35,331 nucleotides of DNA from Candidatus Methanocrinis natronophilus (GTDB lineage Archaea > Halobacteriota > Methanosarcinia > Methanotrichales > Methanotrichaceae). Location: contig JARFPK010000023.1 in the NCBI GenBank assembly GCA_029167045.1, positions 1 to 35,331 of the forward strand, written 5' to 3'. Below, piece by piece: positions 26,666 through 34,591 of the stretch. The notes beneath the pieces were generated by a model. That model had not been told where the DNA came from. It did no database searches and worked only from the letters and a program-made list of their open reading frames with translations. How positions within the stretch are numbered: the first letter of the stretch is position 1; each line of letters begins with the position of its first letter. A program made the translations under genes and the position numbers.

Positions 26666-27220
26666 ATGGAGTTCACATTGAGAAAGGGAGAGGCTAAAGG
26701 TTTCGTAATATCTAGAGGACAGACGATCAAGATCTCATGCAAGAGTGGTGGGCAATTGTCTGATTTAGTCTTCCTTAACTATCACCAGGGGATTACTTTG
26801 GATAGGATTCGTAGGTTCATTTTAAAAGTAGATGATGAGTTATTCGACGTAAATGAGGAAGCTGTTCTTAAAGTAACTTCGATCGATTCAGAATCAAATA
26901 CTAATATTTTATATCCAGGATGTAGGCGGAGATTATACAAAGAGCATTTCTCCAAAGAGAAAGATGGATGCAGAGACTTATTGGCATCGGCATTAGGAAT
27001 CAATACATCCGGGCTGCCGAGCACAGTTAACCTTTTCATGGATTTTAAGCTCAACTGTTCTGACTATAGTTTCAAGACTGAAATCTCCCGAGCAAAGGAC
27101 GGTGATTCAGTGAGTTTTAAAGCACTTAAGAATTGCACGATTGCAGTTTCTGCATGCCCTTGTGAAGCTGATTCTTGCAGATCCGAGGGAGATATCTTAG
27201 TGGAGATATATGATGATTGA
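26666..27220 (+). CDS. DUF1989-type (urea carboxylase-associated family-like) protein in CRISPR locus
   Basis: The 184-residue protein shows the DUF1989 order of motifs: RGQTIKISCKSGGQLSDLVF, then LYPGCRRRLYKEHFSKEKDG with CRDLLASALGI, LPSTVNLFMDFKL, and the closing SFKALKNCTIAVSACPCEAD. In known DUF1989 proteins these include metal-binding Cys/His residues and lie beside urea carboxylase or amino-acid genes; here the neighbours are cas genes. The ATG at 26666 is preferred to a TTG seven codons earlier. Its last codons overlap the next gene by 11 bases. It is AT-rich like the type III module. Biochemical function is not known. It may be an accessory of the CRISPR system or a passenger. Confidence 0.65.
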   Translation: MEFTLRKGEAKGFVISRGQTIKISCKSGGQLSDLVFLNYHQGITLDRIRRFILKVDDELFDVNEEAVLKVTSIDSESNTNILYPGCRRRLYKEHFSKEKDGCRDLLASALGINTSGLPSTVNLFMDFKLNCSDYSFKTEISRAKDGDSVSFKALKNCTIAVSACPCEADSCRSEGDILVEIYDD

Positions 27221-28256
27221 ATTTATTATTGATGTTCTAAAAATTAGTCTTGCAACCTCTGTGATTACTGGAATAGGAGGTATATTTGGTTTCATTACAT
27301 CATTTCTTTCCGTTGTAATAACAAAGACATATAGTCGAAAAGCTCTTTTCAGATGGAGAGTATATCTTTGGTATTGCATGTTGGGGTTATGGATAGGAGT
27401 AATTCTTATTATTCTGGACCTTATTAAACCGATATCAATACATTCATATTTAAACTTGGGGACAAAATTTGGAATACTTGCATGGGTGTTGGGATTATCA
27501 GGTCTTATGTGGATATTTTTTCGAATTGCCCGCCTCGAGACAATTATCTTTAATAAACCTTCAGTAAATTTTCAGAAAAAGTTCATAGAATTCGGTGGTG
27601 AATGCATAGATAGAGTAATTAAACAACCTTTTCAGAATCAAAAACCAGTGTATCCGATCATCCTGGCGGCAGACGAAAGCTGGAGGCCCTGGAGGATTGC
27701 CGAGAAATTTTCAGAAAATGCCTTAAATAAAGGCTCAGGCATCATATGGTTCTGGTTTGCCAGGCCACCTCACAATATAACGAAGAATCCAAACAGAGTT
27801 GACATAGATTGTTTTTCTGCTTTTGCAGAAAGAATTTTTAAGGATGATATCAGGAATGGCATTCTTTATGCTGATCCAAGAAATCCACATGAAATGAATA
27901 AAAAGTATGAAGAAGCCATTGAACATTTAAAAAAGTCTAAATGCCTTTGCGTAATTTATGATGCGCTCTCTGATTTCTTGTATTTTAGTGATGAGGAGAT
28001 AGCCGCTCAATACTTGAGGCATAATATGTTCTGGGAAGAAAAGAACCACATAAACTCCTTATATATATTCCGAACAGGCACTCTAAAGCAAGAACTCGAA
28101 GGATATATATTATGGTTCGCAAATTCAGTCATAACTCTCACAACAGATAAGCAAGATAATCCAATAATGAAAACAAGAGGTTTATTTAATGACCCTCGAT
28201 GCTTTAAAATTGATTATGATTTAAATTTATGTGAAATTTCGGATTGTAATGTATAA
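27210..28256 (+). CDS. Three-TM protein with KaiC/DUF835-like soluble domain
   Basis: This 348-residue protein has three probable membrane helices (about residues 6-36, 48-72 and 82-106: SLATSVITGIGGIFGFITSF; LYLWYCMLGLWIGVILIILD-like; FGILAWVLGLSGLMWIFFRI). A cytoplasmic domain of about 240 residues follows. That domain resembles inactive RecA/KaiC-like or DUF835 signalling domains: PVYPIILAADESWRPWRIAE, a strand GIIWFWFARPP, then KKSKCLCVIYDALSDFLYFS and an ending ILWFANSVITLTT. There is no Walker A motif, so ATP hydrolysis is unlikely. It overlaps the DUF1989 gene and is probably co-translated. I do not recognise a named family with certainty. Membrane-bound sensors and effectors do occur with type III systems, but its role here is inference. 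Confidence 0.55.
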   Translation: MMIEFIIDVLKISLATSVITGIGGIFGFITSFLSVVITKTYSRKALFRWRVYLWYCMLGLWIGVILIILDLIKPISIHSYLNLGTKFGILAWVLGLSGLMWIFFRIARLETIIFNKPSVNFQKKFIEFGGECIDRVIKQPFQNQKPVYPIILAADESWRPWRIAEKFSENALNKGSGIIWFWFARPPHNITKNPNRVDIDCFSAFAERIFKDDIRNGILYADPRNPHEMNKKYEEAIEHLKKSKCLCVIYDALSDFLYFSDEEIAAQYLRHNMFWEEKNHINSLYIFRTGTLKQELEGYILWFANSVITLTTDKQDNPIMKTRGLFNDPRCFKIDYDLNLCEISDCNV

Positions 28257-28467
28257 TAAAACACAATCTTTCATTAGTTATACAAATTTTATAGGGTGGT
28301 TCTATTACAATAGAGGTTGTACGATACAATTGACAACGATAACTGTAAGTAGTAGCCACAAGATCCAACTAAGTATTAAATATTTTTTTATATAAGAGTT
28401 TTTTTTTCCTGAGAAATAAAAAATATTAGTCTTTAGTGGGCTTGTTGCAGGACAATGGTTAAACTGA
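28257..28467. other. AT-rich spacer at the distal (trailer) end of the CRISPR array
   Basis: The 211 bases are AT-rich, with T-runs at 28383-28408. I see no gene and no degenerate repeat. Because the array is read from the other side, this is the trailer; the T-run also fits termination of the upstream plus-strand gene. Confidence 0.5.
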
Positions 28468-30124
28468 GTTTCAATGGGGCCACGACTTTTCAGCCATGGA
28501 TAGTCGACATCTCTGTGGGGCATGATCATTGCTTGGCTCTGTTTCAATGGGGCCACGACTTTTCAGCCATGGATAGCTGATGCCAGGTGGGAAACCAGAT
28601 GTCGCTTCGGCGAGGTTTCAATGGGGCCACGACTTTTCAGCCATGGATAGGACAAAACCAAGGTTGCGGCTTGGCTCGATGAGCTGAGTTTCAATGGGGC
28701 CACGACTTTTCAGCCATGGATAGATGATGGCGGGGGCGATCAATAGCACTTTATTTTGGTTTCAATGGGGCCACGACTTTTCAGCCATGGATAGGATGTG
28801 GGTCACGGACTTTAACAATTCATGGGTCCCGGTGTTTCAATGGGGCCACGACTTTTCAGCCATGGATAGTAGGAGTGATTAAGATGAAAACAGTTATATC
28901 GGTTAAAGTTTCAATGGGGCCACGACTTTTCAGCCATGGATAGAGGACGTGATATGATCTACATCCAGCCCGACCTGGCCGCGTTTCAATGGGGCCACGA
29001 CTTTTCAGCCATGGATAGGGGTCATGGGGGGCCTCTTCTCGCCGGGCCTCCTGTTGGTTTCAATGGGGCCACGACTTTTCAGCCATGGATAGAAGAGAAG
29101 CTTCCGCCTGCATTAAGAGATGGCACTAGTTTCAATGGGGCCACGACTTTTCAGCCATGGATAGCTCGCCATGTACGACGCCTTCCAGTTCAGAGCCGGT
29201 ATGTTTCAATGGGGCCACGACTTTTCAGCCATGGATAGGAGGGCGTTCGACCTCGCCTTTCAGTTGTTGGAGGATGTTTCAATGGGGCCACGACTTTTCA
29301 GCCATGGATAGGCGCCAGATCGAGCTTTCGAGGCCTGCAGTAAATATGGTTTCAATGGGGCCACGACTTTTCAGCCATGGATAGGCCTTCCCGATGGCGG
29401 CGTTTGCTTCGAGCAAATAAAGTTTCAATGGGGCCACGACTTTTCAGCCATGGATAGTCCAAGAAATCACAGAATTGCAGAACACCCTGAAGTTGGTTTC
29501 AATGGGGCCACGACTTTTCAGCCATGGATAGGTCGAGTGTGTATCCCATGCCGTTGGAGTCTGCCGAGTTTCAATGGGGCCACGACTTTTCAGCCATGGA
29601 TAGACACAGAGCTGTAGGTTTGATCGAGAGACAACGCATACGTTTCAATGGGGCCACGACTTTTCAGCCATGGATAGTCTATGAGTATTTTCAGGATGGT
29701 ATGAAGTTTGAAGATGTTTCAATGGGGCCACGACTTTTCAGCCATGGATAGGGTAAGATAGTTTGCGTTGAATGTGGCGCTGTATTTAATAGCAAGTTTC
29801 AATGGGGCCACGACTTTTCAGCCATGGATAGGCACTTGAAGCAGTGTGAGAAACCAGTAAAGAAGATCAGGTTTCAATGGGGCCACGACTTTTCAGCCAT
29901 GGATAGACCCACAATGATGGCGCACTATGAACCTGAACCCTAAGTTTCAATGGGGCCACGACTTTTCAGCCATGGATAGCCAAAGTCCGCTAAAGACCTG
30001 ATTGCCGCCATGAACAGTTTCAATGGGGCCACGACTTTTCAGCCATGGATAGCGGGGCCAAAGAAAACAGACGATAGCGAGGAGGTGAGTTTCAATGGGG
30101 CCACGACTTTTCAGCCATGGATAG
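28468..30124 (-). CRISPR. CRISPR array: 23 identical 36-bp repeats, 22 spacers
   Basis: The repeat on the plus strand begins GTTTCAATGGGGCC and ends TTTCAGCCATGGATAG. Repeats start at 28468, 28541, 28615, 28688, 28759, 28834, 28908, 28983, 29057, 29129, 29203, 29276, 29349, 29422, 29496, 29568, 29642, 29716, 29796, 29871, 29944, 30017 and 30089. Spacers are 35-39 bases except one of 44 (29752-29795). Read on the minus strand the repeat ends in ATTGAAAC, the usual 8-nt crRNA 5' tag, so I infer transcription on the minus strand from the cas2 side, with the newest spacers near 30088. I saw no base differences between repeats, including the trailer-end copy. Confidence 0.98.
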
Positions 30125-30497
30125 GGCGGCCGTATTTCGGCCTTTACTGCTATCGAAAAAAAGGCGATTTTCACGAGGGTCGTCAATTGCTGCAGTTCTT
30201 TCTAAATGTTGACGATCTCAAAGGGCTGTTTTCGATAGCTGGAGGCATTTCACGAGGGTCCCAGGGTTTCAGGCACCACTGGACCTCGTGAATTTGCGAA
30301 AATAGGTCCATCCTTCTGGCTGGATGGTCCTCCCATAGGAGGGGGCTTGATCGCCAGAATCTGAGTGCTCTTTCAGTTATTTCTCAGTGCTTAAATACGT
30401 TGCGCTTTTTTCTCGCCTGATCTGCCGTCGCAGCCTCGGCTTCGACCTCGCTCCAATCTTGTCGAGCAAGGAAAGATGGTATCAAACTTTCGAATCG
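30125..30497 (-). promoter_or_regulatory. CRISPR leader with repeated and inverted motifs
   Basis: The 373 bases between the array and cas2 contain no gene. They hold two copies of TTTCACGAGGGTC (30169-30181 and 30248-30260, 79 bases apart). An inverted match CCTCGTGAA at 30284-30292 can pair with the second copy. An 11-base perfect inverted repeat GCTATCGAAAA / TTTTCGATAGC lies at 30149-30159 and 30229-30239, and CCATCC / GGATGG at 30308-30327. Array promoter and Cas1-Cas2 recognition sites are expected here. The motifs are seen; their roles are inference. Confidence 0.65.
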
Positions 30498-30794
30498 CTA
30501 CACGATAATCGCCCCTCGATCCGGTTCTCTGGTGCGCACACCCAAAAACTCAATCCTCTCCGCGACTCTGCCATCCGCTGGGCCGAGATCGATTATCATA
30601 ACCCTGTCCTGGTCGTGCTGGATCAGCTGATGGAGCGCGACGAGCAGCTCAGCCCGCCCTTTGAGGGTCAGATCGCATCGGAAGACCGAGTAATGAAGCG
30701 GCTCGCCGAAGCCCTTCATCGTCTTGTGGACCTTCTGCAGCCGCCTCGGGTCCATGATATCGTAGCTGACCACATAGTAGTTTCTCCCGCTCAA
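30498..30794 (-). CDS. cas2: CRISPR adaptation protein Cas2
   Basis: The 98-residue protein has the Cas2 ferredoxin-like fold: NYYVVSYDIMDPRRLQKVHK with the metal-binding Asp in SYDIMD, then GEPLHYSVFRCDLTLKGRAE and DRVMIIDLGPADGRVAERIE. The R-x-x-x-x-x-GYGE-x-LQYSVF style is that of Cas2 in loci with Cas4-Cas1 fusions. It is a structural partner of Cas1 in spacer insertion. The start is a TTG at 30794 with GGGGTGG shortly upstream, 13 bases after the cas1 stop. It is on the same strand as cas1 and upstream of the leader. Confidence 0.92.
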   Translation of the reverse strand: MSGRNYYVVSYDIMDPRRLQKVHKTMKGFGEPLHYSVFRCDLTLKGRAELLVALHQLIQHDQDRVMIIDLGPADGRVAERIEFLGVRTREPDRGAIIV

Positions 30795-30807
30795 TATTCC
30801 ACCCCCG

Positions 30808-32061
30808 TCATCTCCGGATGAAGGCCGGATATTCCTTCAACTCCCCGTTAAGTACTCTTGACAACAGGCGGGCCTGCACCTCGATGGTCCTCCGATAACT
30901 CACTGAGTAGCCGAAGAGGGGGTGGGTGATCTCCGTCTCCATCCGCTGCTCGTAACCTCTGATGACCCTCCTCTTTCCCTTCGTTGTAAGAGAGACGCCA
31001 AGCCCCGTCTTGATGAAGTCCTTATCAGCGAGTTCGCGGTTGTTGAAGAGATTGATCGTCGTGGAGTCCGCGATGATCGGCCGAAACTCCTCCATCATGT
31101 CCAGGGCCAGAGCTGGACGGCCGTACCTCGGCCGGTGGTAGAACCCGAGATAGGGATCGAACCCCACCGCCAGAAGGGAGACGAAGACGTCTTTGGCCAG
31201 CACTGCGTACAGGTAAGACAAAACGGCGTTCACCGGGTCTTTCGGCGGCCGTTTGTTCCTGTTAGCGAAGGAGAACCCCTGATCGGCTTTGAGCAGATGA
31301 TCCATCCGCCCGAAATAGATCCCAGCCGCAGCGCCCTCGATCCCCAGGAGCCTCTCGATGCTGGATGCGCTCGCGGCATCCTTGGATAACTTAGCAAGCC
31401 GGTCCAGGGCATCTCTGGGAGATTCAGGATCGTTTCTCCTTATCTGCGTCCTGCAGTTTCGAATCTTTCCGTCGACGATCGATCGGGCGATGGAAAGCGA
31501 CCTGTTCCGGTCCGCCGCCCAGGCGAACTGTCTCATCCGAAGCTCCACGTTCTTGGAGGTGTGGCCGACGCTCATCCCCTGGAACCATCCCCCTCGGGTG
31601 AAATGGAGGACCGGAATGCCCCGCTGCATCAGATCCGCCAGCACGGGAGTAGAGATCTCCACACCTCCAAAGAGGTTGACCTGGGATATCTCCCTCAGCC
31701 GGGCTTCGACGACCTTGTTATCTATTTCGCCCTTTCCTTTCTTGGCGCCGTCTTTCTTATCGTCTCGTCCGTTATCCCCTCGATCGACCTTACCGATCGA
31801 CCGTATCTCCAGCCGGTCGCCCTTCTTCCGGACGGTATGACCATGACCCACCACATAGACGGGCAGGGAATCGTCCCTTGCCGGCAGAAGCCGTCTGATC
31901 TTTCCCATCAGGCCCCCGTCTCCACCCCTGCCTCCTACGCTTCTCCCATCCATCTCCCGGAGAAGGTTTACCTCGTCGGGAAGACAAATCCCTGCCAATG
32001 AGCAGCGAACGCATTTGGGACTGTCTTGCAGGGGAGGAGGTATCTCTCCCTTCTCGGCCAC
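30808..32061 (-). CDS. cas1: Cas1 integrase with remnant of fused Cas4 (truncated cas4-cas1)
   Basis: The 417-residue product starts at a GTG and opens with EIPPPLQDSPKCVRCSLAGI followed by CLPDE. This is the C-terminal iron-sulfur cysteine motif of Cas4, as found at the Cas4-Cas1 junction in type I-G fusions. The open frame continues a few codons further (LRR) and then runs into the IS630 end, so at least 150 Cas4 residues are gone. The Cas1 part is intact: Glu in LLGIEGAAAGIYF (about 241), His in FDPYLGFYHRPRYGRP (about 308) and the acidic group in LALDMMEEFRPI (about 320). A charged insert (NGRDDKKDGAKKGKGEID) lies near residue 105. Integration activity may persist, but Cas4-guided prespacer selection should be lost. 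Confidence 0.9.
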   Translation of the reverse strand: MAEKGEIPPPLQDSPKCVRCSLAGICLPDEVNLLREMDGRSVGGRGGDGGLMGKIRRLLPARDDSLPVYVVGHGHTVRKKGDRLEIRSIGKVDRGDNGRDDKKDGAKKGKGEIDNKVVEARLREISQVNLFGGVEISTPVLADLMQRGIPVLHFTRGGWFQGMSVGHTSKNVELRMRQFAWAADRNRSLSIARSIVDGKIRNCRTQIRRNDPESPRDALDRLAKLSKDAASASSIERLLGIEGAAAGIYFGRMDHLLKADQGFSFANRNKRPPKDPVNAVLSYLYAVLAKDVFVSLLAVGFDPYLGFYHRPRYGRPALALDMMEEFRPIIADSTTINLFNNRELADKDFIKTGLGVSLTTKGKRRVIRGYEQRMETEITHPLFGYSVSYRRTIEVQARLLSRVLNGELKEYPAFIRR

Positions 32062-32069
32062 CCTCCTCA

Positions 32070-33284
32070 GTGTCGCGCCAACTATCTAGTGTCGGAAAAA
32101 GGCGAGATAGACTAACTCGCATCCGCCGTGATGAATTGCCAGTTAGCCTTTTCATTTTTATTGTTTCTGAGCTTTTGCCATTCTGCTACTTCTTTCTTAA
32201 CAGTTTCAATATTGTCAATTCTTCTCACCAGGCATTGACCAGTAAGCACATTCAACCAGCAACCATGCTTCGGTGTGTATACGGTGTGTATACAAACTCA
32301 AATCTATCCAGTAACTCCTTTGTTTTATATGGCGGGAATTTCTCATAAAATGATACTGCATTATGCGTGTTGAGGTTATCCATCACCAGTGTTATCTCTT
32401 CTGCATGTTCTTAATGAGCAGCGATCTCTTCCATAAAGCAAGCCCAGTCCAGCATAGTTTTCCTTTCTGTAACCTTTACTATGCGCTTGCCGGCCAATGG
32501 CTCGCAAGCAAGGAATATATTGGATAAACCGCAGCGTTTGTATTCATAGTCATGTTTCGCCGCCCTTCCTGGAGATGCTGCGATGGGGATTCTTGCCTCG
32601 GATATCAGTTGCTTTGGAGATTCGTCCATGCATACAACCGGATGACTCGGATCGAACAGGCGCTTATAAACATCCAATACTATTTCCATATTCGCAACGA
32701 AGCTACCGTTTTGATTTGGTGGAATTACCCATCCCTTGCGTTGCCAAGGTTTGATCTCGTTTTTTTAAAATTCGACGTACAGTTTCATGAGAAATGCTGT
32801 CAATGTAGTTAAGCTCAACAACCTTATCAGCTAATAGCCTCAAAGACCACCGCGAGAAACCCTCTGGCGGCTCGCTGCAACTGCTGCAACTTAATGCAAC
32901 CAAATGGGCTTCAAAACCTCCATCCGTCTTTTTAACATAGAAACGGGTTCCCATTTTTCTATCAAGAGCAGCATCAATCCCCTCTTCTACAAATCTCTTT
33001 TTTACTCGGTCAATATTTCTCATGCTGTTATGAAGCACACGGGCGATTTCTTCATTCGTCGAGCGTTCTGTTTGGTGCTCACCTTCATCGCACGCTAGCA
33101 GAATTAATGCGTTAAGGATTTTCTGCGATTTTTGTTTTCCCTTGGATGTAAGGTCGCTCAAAGCTTTCCGCTCGTCCTCAGAAAGGAAAGGGTTATGATA
33201 TATTTCTTCATATACTATTCTCCTAACTTGGATATGAAGATAATATATCTTGAACTTTACGACATTTCAATTTTGACGCGACAC
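32070..33284 (-). mobile_element. IS630-type insertion sequence, decayed
   Basis: The element is about 1.2 kb. The left end reads GTGTCGCGCCAA from 32070 and the right end read on the other strand is GTGTCGCGTCAA from 33284, giving short inverted repeats with one mismatch. A further GTGTCGG copy lies at 32090. On the right the flank is TA, the expected IS630 target duplication; on the left it is CA, so a simple insertion is not preserved. The left end cuts cas4, and the right end supplies the last base of the radical-SAM stop codon. Its transposase is broken. Confidence 0.8.
32112..33211 (-). pseudogene. IS630 transposase pseudogene
   Basis: An N-terminal winged-helix part (SKGKQKSQKILNALILLACD; NEEIARVLHNSMRNIDRVKK; ISHETVRRILKK) is followed by a DDE part with HPVVCMDESPKQLI and LVMDNLNTH. 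There are several lesions. The ATG at 33211 (MKKYIITL) is out of frame with the SEDERKAL segment. The frame shifts again at an A7 run near 32763 (read as TTTTAAAAAAAC). A TAA interrupts after MEEIAAH at 32411-32413. An 11-bp tandem duplication lies at 32271-32292. The sequence then reads KHGCWLNVLTGQ, so the catalytic Glu segment (usually WLNxAE) is deleted. It cannot make an active transposase. Confidence 0.85.
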
Positions 33285-34444
33285 TAGCCGGATAAGATCT
33301 TCTGGATGATGGCCATAATCCCGGCCTTTCCGGTGGAGGGGGCCGCAGGTCGGCAGGATCTTCCCATCCCCATCGACCCGAAGAGCTCTTTATTGAACCG
33401 GTCGGAGATCTCGTCGAAGATCCTCTTGTAGGCGGCGCAGTGGGGGTCGACCCCCAGAAGCTCGCCGCCGGAGGGGGCTATGGCGTTGTAGGGGCATCCC
33501 CCCCTGCAGTACCTGAGGTGCCGGCAGCCTTTGCAGTCGGCGTCGACGATCGTCTTGAAGGCCCGCATCTTCCTTCCCGCCGGCGACGCCGCCAGCTCTT
33601 CTTCCGTCGGCCGGTCCCGGACGCTTCCCATCGCCCACTCCTCCATCCCGACGAACCGGTAACAGGGGTAGATCGTCCCGTCGGGGCCGACGGCGAATGT
33701 ATCCTCCATGCAGTCGACGTAGGTGCAGACCGTCCCCCGGCCGGTGAAGACACACCGGGCCAGGTCGTTGATGTTCCTCACCTCGATCCCGTCGATATTC
33801 TCCAGGTATCTGTCCAGGAGGTAGACTAGGAGGTCGCCGTACTCTTCGGGGGGGAGGGCCCACCGGTCGGGGTCGGCGGACTTCAGGGAGGGGAGGGCTG
33901 GATGGAGCTTGAGGGTGAGGCCGTTCTCGAGGAAGAAGTCGAAGATCTCCTCCCTGAAGGCGGCCGAGTATGAGGTGAAGGTGCAGATGAACTGGACGGA
34001 GAGGCCGTGGTCCTTTGCCACCCGGTAGCCTGCCATCGTCTTATCGAAGTAGCCCGCCGACCTCTGGTGGTCGTTCAAGTCCCTGGGGCCGTCGAGGCTC
34101 GAGCCTATGGGGATCTTGAATTCGGCGAGGACCGCGGCCATCTCCGGGGTCATCCTCCAGAGGTTCGTCTGGAGGGCGAAGGCGATCTTCCGGGGGCGGA
34201 GCCCCTCGGTTATCAGGGCGAGGGCCTCCCGGTAGAAGTCGGGGCCGGCGAGGAGGGGCTCGCCGCCGTGGAAGGTGAAGGTGACGGGGTCGTCCCGGAA
34301 GGTCCCAAGCCACCCGACCATCTCTTTGACCGTCTCGATCTTCATTATCGGCGACCTCTCGTCGGAGGACCAGCAGTAGCTGCAGCTCGACGGGCAGCCG
34401 AGGGTGGGGATGACCATCACGTGGAAGGGCCTCTTCGAAGACAC
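33284..34444 (-). CDS. SPASM-domain radical SAM enzyme (peptide/sulfatase-maturase type)
   Basis: The 386-residue protein begins with SSKRPFHVMVIPTLGCPSSC and SYCWSSDE, the CxxxCxxC motif that binds the radical-SAM [4Fe-4S] cluster. FTFHGGEPLL is the GGEP SAM site. A C-terminal SPASM domain has CTYVDCMED, GTIYPCYRF and DCKGCRHLRYCRGGCPYNAI. This is the layout of anaerobic sulfatase-maturating and peptide-modifying enzymes, including groups known only from methanogens. I prefer the GTG at 34444; a longer frame to 34531 begins in GC-rich non-conserved sequence. The stop codon TAG uses a base of the adjacent IS end, so the native C-terminus may have been slightly longer. It lies downstream of the DUF11-type gene on the same strand. 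Confidence 0.85.
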   Translation of the reverse strand: MSSKRPFHVMVIPTLGCPSSCSYCWSSDERSPIMKIETVKEMVGWLGTFRDDPVTFTFHGGEPLLAGPDFYREALALITEGLRPRKIAFALQTNLWRMTPEMAAVLAEFKIPIGSSLDGPRDLNDHQRSAGYFDKTMAGYRVAKDHGLSVQFICTFTSYSAAFREEIFDFFLENGLTLKLHPALPSLKSADPDRWALPPEEYGDLLVYLLDRYLENIDGIEVRNINDLARCVFTGRGTVCTYVDCMEDTFAVGPDGTIYPCYRFVGMEEWAMGSVRDRPTEEELAASPAGRKMRAFKTIVDADCKGCRHLRYCRGGCPYNAIAPSGGELLGVDPHCAAYKRIFDEISDRFNKELFGSMGMGRSCRPAAPSTGKAGIMAIIQKILSG

Positions 34445-34591
34445 GGCTCTCACCAGATATCCCAAGCTACTAAAAGTTTTCCGGGTCTGCAGCCCTCCCG
34501 GCGGGGCGGTCAGCCCCCGCACAGGCCGCACCGCCCCGGAAGAAGGCGGTCTTTGCCGGGAAGCCGGGGCGGCGCCCCTTCAGCCGGCCTC

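Noticed and set aside
28936-29751. Open reading frames running through the CRISPR repeats (peptides repeating QWGHDFSAMDR or FNGATTFQPW)
   Set aside because: They arise because the repeat has no stop in some frames and some spacers keep the frame; they have no start site or codon pattern of a gene.
30387-30821. 144-residue plus-strand open frame opposite cas2
   Set aside because: It is the complement of cas2 and the leader; cas2 on the minus strand has clear family motifs.
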